NCBI GenBank assembly: GCA_044376615.1
Contig: JBILKO010000115.1
Location: 1 to 7,930, forward strand
Reading direction: 5' to 3'
DNA length: 7,930 nt
From: CAISGS01 sp044376615
Lineage (GTDB): Bacteria > Pseudomonadota > Alphaproteobacteria > Caulobacterales > Caulobacteraceae
This document shows positions 1-5,535 of the stretch, in pieces. The notes beneath the pieces are model-generated. The model did not search any database, had not been told where the DNA came from, and was given only the letters and a program-made list of their open reading frames with translations. The position numbers were made by a program, and so were the translations under genes. How positions within the stretch are numbered: position 1 is the first letter of the stretch; each line of letters starts with the position of its first letter.

Positions 1-480
1 GAGCCCGCCGTCGCCTATGGCTACAGCTTTTCAGCCATCGATGGCGCGCCACTGCCCCTGTCGCAGTTTCGCGGCAAGGTCGTCTTGGTCGTCAATACCG
101 CCTCGCGCTGCGGCTTTACCCCGCAATATGACGGGCTAGAGGCGCTCTATACGGCCTATAGGGCCAAGGGTCTAGTGGTCCTGGGCGTACCGTCCAATGA
201 TTTTGGCGGGCAGGAACCGGGCTCTGAGGCCGAGATCAAGAAGTTCTGCACCGTAAACTTCGATATCGATTTTCCCATGACCACTAAAACGGTGGTGCGC
301 GGGCCCCAGGCCCACCCATTCTATCAATGGGCCAAGGCCAAGTTGGGTAGCCAGGCGGAACCCAAATGGAATTTCCACAAGATCTTGATTGGCCGCGACG
401 GCCAGCCCATAGCGGGCTTTTCGTCCATGGTTACGCCCCAGGACAAGGGTCTAAAGGCCGCCATTGAAAGGGCGCTCTGA
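1..480 (+). CDS. Glutathione peroxidase family thiol peroxidase (5' end cut by window)
   Basis: The frame is open from base 1 to the TGA at 478-480, giving 159 residues; the true start lies upstream of the window. The family reduces hydrogen or lipid peroxides with a peroxidatic cysteine, using glutathione or thioredoxin. Numbering from base 1, the active-site motif NTASRCGFTPQY holds Cys37. The tetrad partners are Gln71 in FGGQEPG, and Trp123 and Asn124 in PKWNFHK. Cys83 in KKFC is at the place where bacterial and plant-type enzymes carry the resolving cysteine, so thioredoxin dependence is likely (inference). The protein has Cys, not selenocysteine. The first residues (EPAVAYGYSF) precede the usual start of the fold, so a signal peptide or other N-terminal extension may lie outside the window. 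Family assignment is secure; electron donor and cellular location are not visible. Confidence 0.93.
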   Translation, partial: EPAVAYGYSFSAIDGAPLPLSQFRGKVVLVVNTASRCGFTPQYDGLEALYTAYRAKGLVVLGVPSNDFGGQEPGSEAEIKKFCTVNFDIDFPMTTKTVVRGPQAHPFYQWAKAKLGSQAEPKWNFHKILIGRDGQPIAGFSSMVTPQDKGLKAAIERAL

Positions 481-520
481 CCGGGGCTTTCCCTTGGACG
501 GTCAAGCGGCTAGTTTGATC

Positions 521-541
521 GGACGCAAACCTTAAGCGTCC
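521..541 (+). repeat. Inverted repeat upstream of the DUF805 gene
   Basis: GGACGC at 521-526 pairs with GCGTCC at 536-541 around a 9-nt A/T-rich loop. A second, G-U containing stem, CGGTCAA (499-505) with TTGATCG (515-521), lies just before it. There is no T tract, so neither is a convincing intrinsic terminator for the peroxidase gene. They sit 19 nt upstream of the next start codon and could shape that leader. No function is demonstrated. Confidence 0.25.
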
Positions 542-559
542 AGACCCGCAGGATAAGTC

Positions 560-973
560 ATGAGTGGCCAGACCGATTGGATCGAACTTCTTGTCTCCTC
601 AACGGGGCGCATAGCGCGCACGCCGTTCCTGATCGTTTCAGGTGCCTTGATTGGATTGACGGCGCTTTATGAGTCGGTTGCGGGCGGTACCTTGCATGTG
701 CTGACAGGGTGGCTGTTCTACCCTCTCGTCCTATTCTGCGGGGCCTGCATCCTTTCTAAGCGCCTGCACGATCGCGGTCGGTCTGGATGGTGGGCGGCCC
801 CCATACTCCTCGCCGTCCTTGCAGTCTGGCCTCAGCCGGTTGGGTTCTTAGACTTTTTGTTTGGCATGTTATTGATTTGGGCGGTTGTCGAGCTCGCCGC
901 CATGCCCAGCGAAGAGGGCACCAATCGGTTTGGTCCTAATCCGCAAAATCCAGCGAGCCCAGCACCGGTTTAA
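560..973 (+). CDS. DUF805 family small integral membrane protein
   Basis: The product is 137 residues, starting at an ATG preceded by AGGA at 550-553 (6-nt spacing). It has the DUF805 hallmarks: an N-terminal stretch with TGRIARTPF (15-23), the strongly conserved KRLHDRGRSGWW (67-78) at the cytoplasmic end of a helix, and the C-terminal GTNRFGPNP (120-128). Hydrophobic segments fall at about 22-40, 47-65, 77-91 and 95-114, the usual four-helix pattern. The family is widespread in bacteria (E. coli YhaH/YhaI type) and has no established biochemical role, so none is given here. Its TAA stop is only 12 nt from the stop of the convergent lipB gene. The preceding peroxidase gene is 79 nt away on the same strand, so cotranscription is possible. 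Confidence 0.92.
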   Translation: MSGQTDWIELLVSSTGRIARTPFLIVSGALIGLTALYESVAGGTLHVLTGWLFYPLVLFCGACILSKRLHDRGRSGWWAAPILLAVLAVWPQPVGFLDFLFGMLLIWAVVELAAMPSEEGTNRFGPNPQNPASPAPV

Positions 974-985
974 CGCTATCTGTGG

Positions 986-1684
986 TCAGATCGGTGGCTC
1001 AGCGCCCCGCGTTGGCCCAAATACCTTGTGAAATTGGCTAAGCAAGGCCTGATCAGCCTCGTCCATGGTAACCGGCAGGCCCAGATCGACCAGGCTGGTG
1101 ACACCGTGCTCGGAAATGCCGCACGGGACGATGCCATTGAAATGGCTAAGATCGGGCTCAACATTTAAACTAATGCCGTGAAACGATACCCAGTGGCGCA
1201 GCTTGACGCCAATGGCAGCAATCTTGTCTTCCTGACGCGCAAGGCCCGGAACCTTGCGGGTCACCCAGACCCCAACCCGGCCAGGCTTGATCTCGCCTTC
1301 AACATTAAAAGCAGCCAAGGCAGAAATAATCCAGGTTTCGAGCGCTTTTACAAAGGCATGCACATCGCGTCCGCGCGCACGCAGGTCCAGCATGACATAG
1401 GCCACGCGTTGGCCTGGGCCGTGATAAGTGTATTGGCCGCCGCGGCCGCTGGCATAGACAGGAAACCAGTCGGGGACGAGCAGGTCTTCGCCTTTGGACG
1501 ATATGCCGGCGGTATAGAGGGGCGGATGCTCTAAAAGCCAAACCAGTTCAGGCGCCGTGCCTTCATAGATTGCCTTGGCCCGGGCCTCCATAGCGGCAAC
1601 GGCCGACTCATAGGCGACCGGCTGGCGAGAGATCGCCCAATCGACGGCTTTAGAGTCTGGCCTTAAAAAAAATTGGCTCGGCAC
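986..1684 (-). CDS. lipB: Octanoyltransferase LipB (lipoate biosynthesis)
   Basis: LipB moves octanoate from octanoyl-ACP to a lysine of lipoyl domains (pyruvate and 2-oxoglutarate dehydrogenases, glycine cleavage H protein); LipA then inserts sulfur. With the GTG at 1684 the product is 232 residues. Diagnostic motifs are RGGQYTYHGPGQ (81-92), KIAAIGVKLRHWVSFHGISL starting with the expected active-site Lys154, and NGIVPCGISEHGVTSL with the catalytic Cys188. The start was chosen because AGAGGA lies 9 nt upstream, and because the recognisable family sequence (DWAISRQPV) begins only 14 residues later. In-frame alternatives are ATG at 1723 and GTG at 1741 (251 residues), neither with a visible Shine-Dalgarno. 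An 8-base A run at 1665-1672 (T8 in the coding strand) falls in the poorly conserved N-terminal part. It runs divergently from the SpoA gene and convergently with DUF805. Confidence 0.95.
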   Translation of the reverse strand: MPSQFFLRPDSKAVDWAISRQPVAYESAVAAMEARAKAIYEGTAPELVWLLEHPPLYTAGISSKGEDLLVPDWFPVYASGRGGQYTYHGPGQRVAYVMLDLRARGRDVHAFVKALETWIISALAAFNVEGEIKPGRVGVWVTRKVPGLARQEDKIAAIGVKLRHWVSFHGISLNVEPDLSHFNGIVPCGISEHGVTSLVDLGLPVTMDEADQALLSQFHKVFGPTRGAEPPI

Positions 1685-1693
1685 CCTTAAATT

Positions 1694-1699
1694 TCCTCT
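1694..1699 (-). promoter_or_regulatory. Shine-Dalgarno deciding the lipB start
   Basis: On the minus strand AGAGGA occupies 1699 to 1694, with 9 nt to the GTG at 1684. The two longer in-frame starts (1723, 1741) lack such a site, which favours the shorter LipB. Confidence 0.5.
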
Positions 1700-1792
1700 A
1701 AGTCTTAACACCCGATCAAGCATGTTAGGCCATTGTGGCACAAGAGGCGACGCATGGTCGGCTTTGATAGCACGCGTTAAGGGATTGTCTCT

Positions 1793-2047
1793 GTGGGTCA
1801 GGTCAATTGGGTCAATGTCGAAATCTCGGTTCTGCTTGGCCGGTCCATCTTGCCCATGCGGCAGTTCCTACGGATGGGCCGGGGCGCCGTTATTCCCTTG
1901 GATGCTGGGGTGTCCGACGAGGTCTGGATCTTGGCCAATAACTATCCAGTTGCGCGCGGCCAGATCTTGATCAATGAAGACCGGATCGCGATTGAGGTGA
2001 CCCGCCGTGCCGATGTCTATGACTTTATGGCTGGCGGGACCGCTTGA
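1793..2047 (+). CDS. Stand-alone SpoA-domain protein (FliN/FliM C-terminal type flagellar motor switch)
   Basis: The 84-residue product consists almost entirely of one SpoA (FliN C-terminal/SctQ-C) domain. It contains VEISVLLGRSILPMRQFLRM (about 9-28), GRGAVIPLD (29-37), and a C-terminal ANNYPVARGQILINEDRIAIEVT (48-70), matching the conserved FliN order of VELGRT, GSVIELD, VANGELV and RI. FliN forms the C-ring of the flagellar motor switch; SpoA domains also build type III secretion sorting platforms. The frame opens after a TAA at 1778-1780, so the GTG at 1793 is the only normal start; AAGGGA at 1779-1784 lies 8 nt before it. FliN itself usually has an N-terminal extension, absent here, and no flagellar gene is adjacent. 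It could be a motor-switch accessory or a duplicated FliN core; the family is clear, the exact role is not. Confidence 0.85.
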   Translation: MGQVNWVNVEISVLLGRSILPMRQFLRMGRGAVIPLDAGVSDEVWILANNYPVARGQILINEDRIAIEVTRRADVYDFMAGGTA

Positions 2048-2172
2048 TTTTGGGGCGCGTTAACAGCCAAATGGGCGTTAAGCGCAAATTCGTGTCGCAG
2101 TCTTTTCAAGTTTGCCTGCATTAGGCCTTCACATATGCGCCTGGGTTTGGTACCCCCGCCGCTCACCATGAT

Positions 2173-2257
2173 GCGGTCGTGGCGGAATTGGTAGACGCGC
2201 AGCGTTGAGGTCGCTGTGGGGCAACCCGTGGAAGTTCGAGTCTTCTCGACCGCACCA
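2173..2257 (+). tRNA. tRNA-Leu (anticodon GAG)
   Basis: This is a complete 85-nt class II tRNA. Acceptor arms GCGGTCG (2173-2179) and CGACCGC (2247-2253) pair fully; the discriminator is A2254 and CCA is encoded at 2255-2257. The anticodon stem CAGCG/CGCTG encloses the loop TTGAGGT with anticodon GAG at 2207-2209, reading CUC and CUU leucine codons. A long variable arm (GGG/CCC stem, 2218-2227) and a T loop TTCGAGT complete the leucine identity. It lies between the SpoA gene and mgtE. No repeat of its 3' end is seen elsewhere in the window, so there is no sign of an integrated element using it as an attachment site. Confidence 0.97.
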
Positions 2258-2271
2258 GTGAACATTTGGCA

Positions 2272-2306
2272 CGAATCCCCGAGGCCCTAGGTCAATCGGG
2301 GGTTCG
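2272..2306 (+). repeat. 11-bp hairpin between tRNA-Leu and mgtE
   Basis: The arm 2272-2282 (CGAATCCCCGA) pairs with 2296-2306 (TCGGGGGTTCG) over 11 bp with one G-U pair, around a 13-nt loop containing CCTAGG. The wobble is allowed only in plus-strand RNA. No T tract follows. It begins 15 nt after the tRNA and ends 48 nt before the mgtE ATG, so it could be a tRNA trailer or stability element, or a leader structure of mgtE. It does not match any Mg2+ riboswitch that I recognise. Confidence 0.45.
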
Positions 2307-2342
2307 ATGCCCGTCCGACGGCCGGGGACAGAGTGTGTCTCG

Positions 2343-2349
2343 AAGGAGG
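2343..2349 (+). promoter_or_regulatory. Shine-Dalgarno deciding the mgtE start
   Basis: AAGGAGG at 2343-2349 is a consensus site 5 nt before the ATG at 2355. It favours that start over the in-frame ATG at 2307, which would add 16 residues and overlap the end of the upstream hairpin's flank. Confidence 0.8.
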
Positions 2350-2354
2350 GGTTG

Positions 2355-3776
2355 ATGTCCCAAAACGCGGGCGACCTGACGGCGGAACGGCACGGCCTGG
2401 TGGTTGAGGATCTCGAAGATCTGGCCCTGGGCGAGGACTATGCCCTCAATCCTCAATATATTGACATGGTAGTCAGCGCCGCTGACAGGGGCGATACGGA
2501 GCGCCTGCGCGAGCTGATTGAAGCCCTGCACCCGGCCGACGTGGCCGATCTTATGGCCTTCTTGTCTGCCGATTATCGCCAGGAAGTCTTGGCCTTTATC
2601 GCCCCTGACGCCTTGGCCGATATCTTGTCCGAGCTGGACACGAATATTCGCGAAGAGGTGCTCGAACAGGTAACCCCAGCCGCGCTGGCGAAAGCGCTCG
2701 AAGATCTAGAGTCAGACGATGCTGCCGACCTGGTTGAAGACCTAGAAGACGACAAGCGCGATGCGGTTTTGGCCGCTATGTCTGAGATTGACCGCGCGGG
2801 GATCCGCACCTCCCTAGCCTATGCCGAGGAGAGCGCTGGACGCTTGATGCAGCGCGAGGTCATGGCCGCGCCCCAGTTTTGGACTGTGGGCCAGGCTATT
2901 GATCATATGCGTCAGGCCGGGGAGGAACTTCCCGACTTGTTCTTCGATATCTATGTTGTCGACCCAGCTTATGTTCCACTTGGCGCCGTTGCGCTGAGCA
3001 GACTACTCAAGACGCGGCGCGAAGTGCCCCTGATCCAGATCATGGAGCCAGTAAGCGAGATTCCGGTCGATATGGACCAGGAAGAAGTCGCCTATATTTT
3101 CGATAAGTACCACCTGATTTCAGCGCCGGTCACAGACCCGTCCGGCCGCCTCGTAGGTCAGATAACCGTCGATGACATTGTTGGCGTTATTCAAGAAGAG
3201 AGCCAGGAGGACATTCTGGCCCTGGCCGGTGTGACCGATGCAGGCCGCGACGCGACCGTGCTGGATGTCGCCAGATCACGGTTTTGGTGGCTCTTGATCA
3301 ATCTCGGCACAGCGGTCTTTGCCTCCAGCGTCATATCCTTATTTGAAGGGGCCATTTCAAAGCTGGTGGCCCTGGCGGTTTTGATGCCGATTGTCGCGTC
3401 CATGGGCGGGAATGCGGGAACCCAGACCCTGACGGTTGCCGTGCGCGCCCTGGCGACCAAGGAGCTGACCTCGGTCAATGTCTGGCGCACTGTGGCGCGT
3501 GAAGTCATTGTGGGCCTGTTTAATGGCGGCGCCTTTGCGGTCTGTGTCGGGCTCGTCGCAGGCTTTTGGTATCACGATGCCATGCTGGGCCTCGTCATTG
3601 GGCTTGCTATGATTATTAATCTTACTGCCGCGGCCTTGGCAGGGATATTTGTTCCGATTACACTGGAAAAAATGGGCTATGATCCCGCCGTGTCATCGAC
3701 AGTGTTTGTGACGACCGTGACGGATGTCGTTGGCTTTTTCAGCTTCTTGGGTCTGGCTGTCCTTATTCTGTTGTAA
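2355..3776 (+). CDS. mgtE: MgtE magnesium transporter/channel
   Basis: MgtE is a homodimeric inner-membrane Mg2+ channel gated by cytoplasmic Mg2+ sensing. The 473-residue length is typical. In order: an acidic MgtE N domain of short helical repeats (about 37-160, with the LxxLxxDDAADLVEDL pattern), a CBS pair (about 160-285, including ESAGRLM at 159-165 and LVGQITVDDIVGVI at 266-279), the plug helix, and a C-terminal pore domain (about 310-473). The pore signatures are PIVASMGGNAGTQT (345-358) and FVTTVTDVVGF (451-461). Asp457 is at the position of the Mg2+-binding pore aspartate of the Thermus protein. All key parts are present and nothing looks broken. The strong Shine-Dalgarno suggests efficient translation. 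It could share a transcript with the upstream tRNA, or be separated by the hairpin at 2272-2306. Confidence 0.96.
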   Translation: MSQNAGDLTAERHGLVVEDLEDLALGEDYALNPQYIDMVVSAADRGDTERLRELIEALHPADVADLMAFLSADYRQEVLAFIAPDALADILSELDTNIREEVLEQVTPAALAKALEDLESDDAADLVEDLEDDKRDAVLAAMSEIDRAGIRTSLAYAEESAGRLMQREVMAAPQFWTVGQAIDHMRQAGEELPDLFFDIYVVDPAYVPLGAVALSRLLKTRREVPLIQIMEPVSEIPVDMDQEEVAYIFDKYHLISAPVTDPSGRLVGQITVDDIVGVIQEESQEDILALAGVTDAGRDATVLDVARSRFWWLLINLGTAVFASSVISLFEGAISKLVALAVLMPIVASMGGNAGTQTLTVAVRALATKELTSVNVWRTVAREVIVGLFNGGAFAVCVGLVAGFWYHDAMLGLVIGLAMIINLTAAALAGIFVPITLEKMGYDPAVSSTVFVTTVTDVVGFFSFLGLAVLILL

Positions 3777-3797
3777 GCCGCGGGGGCGGGGCGTCTG

Positions 3798-3842
3798 ATG
3801 CAGCGTGTAAGACCATATATTTTCAATTACGGTACCCGATGA
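3798..3842 (+). CDS. Possible 14-codon leader ORF overlapping the lysozyme start
   Basis: ATG at 3798 opens a 14-residue frame (MQRVRPYIFNYGTR) that stops at TGA 3840-3842, overlapping the lysozyme ATG as ATGA. The frame is the same as that of mgtE, just after its stop codon. A G-rich tract (3782-3791) precedes it but is a poor Shine-Dalgarno. The lysozyme gene itself has no good ribosome binding site, so coupling through this ORF is possible. It may equally be chance; confidence is low. Confidence 0.15.
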   Translation: MQRVRPYIFNYGTR

Positions 3843-4702
3843 CTGGCTTTCGAATATCTCGATCAGGGCTTGAATTGATCAAGCGGCTCGAAGGGTTTCG
3901 AGGCCGACCTGTTCGGCTGGACAATGGCCGTTGGATGATCGGGTACGGACATGTGTTTTTGGTCCGTCCCAACGCCAATCTCAGTACCAAAGAGGCTGAG
4001 CTCTTGCTACTCTATGATCTGCGCACCATCGCCCAAGCTTTGAAAGAGCTGATCTTCACGCCTCTTACCCAGAACCAGACCGATGCCGTCTTCAGTTTTG
4101 CCTATAATATTGGGCTGGAAGCCTTCGCAGGCTCGAAGGTGGTTGAGTTGATCAATCAGGGCTCCTTGGTCGCGGCTGCTGCGTCTATGGAACATTGGTG
4201 CAAGGCCGATCTGCGTGGCCACAGCATGGTGATTGACGGCTTGGTACGCCGCCGGGCGGCGGAAAAGGCGTTGTTTCTCACGCCAGAAGGTGGTTGGCAG
4301 CCCGCCCCAAGCCACATCTTGATCCCGACCATGCGCGAGGCCGTTTTGGTCAAGGCCCACTCCTCAGACGATAGAATCGATGCTGATGACAGCGACGCTA
4401 ATAAGCGCAACGCCTTGGCGGCCGATAGTGGTATTGTTCAGGACCTAGACAGCCAATGGTACCCTGAGTTCAAGCATGCACGGGCGGTGCCACGGCATGA
4501 ATCGGTCTTAAGCATGGTTGGCGTTGCGCTACTTGGCCTCAGCGCTATAGCCGCCAGTGCTTATCAGGGCCTAACGGTCCCGCCTGCGCCGGGCAACGGG
4601 TCTCAGACCATTTTTGCTTGGGTCTGCGGTCTTGCAGGCCTTTTGGCGTTAGCTTTTGTGGTCCGAAATCTTATCCATATTTTTTTACCAAAATTGCGAT
4701 GA
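3839..4702 (+). CDS. GH24 (phage-type) lysozyme with C-terminal membrane anchor
   Basis: The 287-residue product has an N-terminal GH24 muramidase domain (about 8-148), a polar linker rich in Asp/Ser (about 165-215) and two hydrophobic helices (about 223-243 and 258-282) with a short basic tail. GH24 enzymes cleave the MurNAc-GlcNAc bond of peptidoglycan. The catalytic Glu18 sits in LIKRLEGFRG and the GYGH motif is at 35-38. The helper-residue region reads RLDNGRWMIGYGHV: Asp28 is near the expected Asp, but the usual Thr (as in WTIGYGHT, equivalent to T4 Thr26) is Met33, and the second Thr is Val39. LTQNQTDAVFSFAYNIG (76-92) matches the conserved second half of the fold. No signal peptide is visible. 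No holin, spanin or other phage gene is nearby, so this looks like a resident cell-wall remodelling protein. Reduced or altered activity is possible. Confidence 0.88.
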   Translation: MTGFRISRSGLELIKRLEGFRGRPVRLDNGRWMIGYGHVFLVRPNANLSTKEAELLLLYDLRTIAQALKELIFTPLTQNQTDAVFSFAYNIGLEAFAGSKVVELINQGSLVAAAASMEHWCKADLRGHSMVIDGLVRRRAAEKALFLTPEGGWQPAPSHILIPTMREAVLVKAHSSDDRIDADDSDANKRNALAADSGIVQDLDSQWYPEFKHARAVPRHESVLSMVGVALLGLSAIAASAYQGLTVPPAPGNGSQTIFAWVCGLAGLLALAFVVRNLIHIFLPKLR

Positions 4703-4780
4703 TTAAGGCTGTCCTATAGTTTAGGTCCGATGCTTTTGCGCGAAACGCATTCATCCGCTAGCATGACTTGCGCGACTTCG

Positions 4781-4798
4781 TGCCTTTTAGGCATTTTT
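4781..4798 (+). terminator. Probable intrinsic terminator after the lysozyme gene
   Basis: TGCCT (4781-4785) and AGGCA (4789-4793) form a short stem around TTT, followed directly by TTTTT (4794-4798). It lies 79 nt after the lysozyme stop. A neighbouring hairpin CCATT/AATGG (4799-4811) and the pair GTGCC (4780-4784)/GGCAC (4811-4815) could form an alternative fold that would break the terminator stem. The stem is short, so strength is uncertain. Confidence 0.5.
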
Positions 4799-4958
4799 CC
4801 ATTCGAAATGGGCACTAAGCGGCAAACTCTTCCAATCTACAGCTAAGTTCTTACTTTGGTGGAATTTCGCGAGATCGAGCTGAGATTTTAACCCTTTTGA
4901 CGACTTAACGCGTCATTATCCGAATATCTTTACAAGTTTGAATGGATTGATCTATTTA

Positions 4959-4969
4959 CGGACGGTCCG
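4959..4969. repeat. Short dyad upstream of the repeat-protein gene
   Basis: CGGAC-G-GTCCG is a perfect 5-1-5 dyad 24 nt before the ATG at 4994, at the downstream end of a more A/T-rich stretch where a promoter would be expected. It could be an operator half-site pair or a small leader hairpin. The rest of 4703-4993 holds the terminator at 4781-4798, a TTGACG -35-like box at 4897-4902 and a TTTACA box at 4929-4934. Neither has a convincing -10 partner, and no gene is seen there. Confidence 0.25.
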
Positions 4970-4993
4970 GTTTGTGGGGGTTGGTGGATTGCT

Positions 4994-5371
4994 ATGATTC
5001 CATTCGCAGTTGTAAAGCGTGGCGCACAGTGGGCCTCGGATGGCGCAAGGGGCTTTATTGGCTCGGGCCCAGGGGCTGAAGGTCAGGCTTGGAAATATAA
5101 TGGTCAAGGTGGGTATATTGGGTCTGGTCCGGGCCTACTTCATCATGTTTGGCGGACCGACGCAGACAACGGCTTTATTGGAAATGGGCCCGGGCTTTGG
5201 GGAGAGTTTTGGCGGTATGATTTGATTGGGGGTTGGCGCGGTGTTGGTGGCAAGGTCCAAGGCCTTCATTGGCGTGCTGACGGCGATGGTGGCTGGCATG
5301 TCTGGGGTGGATCTTCTATCACCGAGCCTCATATCGTTCCTGATGGAAATGGCGGCTTTATCGTTAAATAA
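4994..5371 (+). CDS. Unrecognised small protein made of 20-residue Trp/Gly repeats
   Basis: I do not recognise this 125-residue protein. The ATG at 4994 is preceded by GGTGGA (4983-4988) at 5-nt spacing, and it ends with TAA. After 12 residues it is a run of 20-residue units. Trp recurs at 13, 33, 53, 73 and 93; Asp/Asn at 16, 36, 56, 76 and 96; Gly at 20, 40, 60, 80 and 100, each followed by Phe, Tyr or Trp. The first three units carry GFIGxGPG or GYIGxGPG; units 4 and 5 drift (GWRGVGG, GWHVWGG), and a partial sixth unit ends the protein (PDGNGGFIVK). The pattern suggests tandem beta-hairpins packing into a toroid or prism, as in some sugar-binding folds, but that is inference. No signal peptide, membrane segment or cysteine is seen. 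It stands alone, with mostly convergent neighbours downstream. Confidence 0.7.
   Translation: MIPFAVVKRGAQWASDGARGFIGSGPGAEGQAWKYNGQGGYIGSGPGLLHHVWRTDADNGFIGNGPGLWGEFWRYDLIGGWRGVGGKVQGLHWRADGDGGWHVWGGSSITEPHIVPDGNGGFIVK
5030..5368 (+). repeat. 60-bp periodic coding repeat (20-residue units)
   Basis: Units begin at about 5030, 5090, 5150, 5210 and 5270, with a partial unit from about 5333. Conservation is clear at the protein level (W..D...GFIG.GPG) but only patchy in DNA, for example GGCTTTATTGG near 5051 and 5171. The units have therefore diverged since duplication while the protein pattern was kept. Confidence 0.8.
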
Positions 5372-5393
5372 CTTATGAATTAAAGAAGAAGGT

Positions 5394-5426
5394 GCCGCAG
5401 GGGTTTCGGTTATCCACCCCCGCGAC
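5394..5426 (-). terminator. Strong hairpin ending the possible minus-strand micro-gene
   Basis: Read on the minus strand, GTCGCGGGGG (5426-5417) pairs with CCCCTGCGGC (5403-5394) over 10 bp including two G-U pairs, with a 13-nt loop. On the plus strand the same positions give two mismatches, so the fold favours a minus-strand transcript. It is followed by a pyrimidine tract (ACCTTCTTCTTT) rather than a clean U run, making it an imperfect intrinsic terminator. It lies 30 nt beyond the stop of the 5457-5519 ORF. Confidence 0.35.
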
Positions 5427-5456
5427 GCCCGACACTGTCATCGAAGCCGCTGAACC

Positions 5457-5519
5457 TCAGCTAAGGTGAAACATCCTCGCCAAGTCTCCCAGAGACCTCG
5501 TAATGTGACAATGAGACAC
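5457..5519 (-). CDS. Possible 20-residue micro-ORF with an extended perfect Shine-Dalgarno
   Basis: A GTG at 5519 opens MSHCHITRSLGDLARMFHLS, ending at TGA (5459-5457). The case for translation is its upstream region: AAGGAGGT lies exactly 6 nt before the GTG, within 17 nt fully complementary to the 16S rRNA 3' tail. A strong hairpin follows the stop. The residues about 8-19 could form an amphipathic helix; His3, Cys4 and His5 cluster at the N terminus. I recognise no family. It is antisense to the presumed 3' untranslated region of the repeat-protein gene and lies beyond the rpmG terminator, so it needs its own promoter, which I could not place with confidence. It could be a small protein, a leader peptide, or a chance ORF beside a 16S-like fragment. 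Confidence 0.35.
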   Translation of the reverse strand: MSHCHITRSLGDLARMFHLS

Positions 5520-5535
5520 TGGATCACCTCCTTTC
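5520..5535 (-). promoter_or_regulatory. Extended anti-16S ribosome binding sequence
   Basis: On the minus strand 5535 to 5520 reads GAAAGGAGGTGATCCA and, with the G of the GTG start (5519), is complementary to CTGGATCACCTCCTTTC, the end of 16S rRNA. Most ribosome sites use 4-7 of these pairs. The plus strand conversely carries an exact copy of the 16S tail, including the anti-Shine-Dalgarno. Confidence 0.5.

Noticed and set aside
978..991. Hairpin ATCTG-TGGT-CAGAT between the convergent DUF805 and lipB stops, as a shared terminator
   Set aside because: Only 5 bp, no T tract on either strand, and it overlaps the lipB stop codon; likely chance.
1178..1534. 118-codon plus-strand frame inside lipB
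   Set aside because: It is antisense to conserved LipB motifs and has no family resemblance.
2057..2084. Repeated GCGTTAA as a CtrA binding site
   Set aside because: The TTAA boxes are 14 nt apart, not the 7 nt of the CtrA consensus.
2296..2321. Remnant tRNA T arm (GGTTCGATGCC-like) downstream of tRNA-Leu
   Set aside because: The stem pairing is poor in the T-arm register and no other tRNA arms surround it; the sequence is better explained by the 2272-2306 hairpin.
3839..4702. Prophage remnant marked by the lysozyme
   Set aside because: No other phage gene, integrase or att repeat is seen, and the protein has a membrane-anchor tail typical of a resident enzyme.
5518..5535. Truncated 16S rRNA gene on the plus strand
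   Set aside because: Only the last 17 nt match; the preceding helix 45 sequence and any further 16S sequence are absent, and the 3' flank is not spacer-like.
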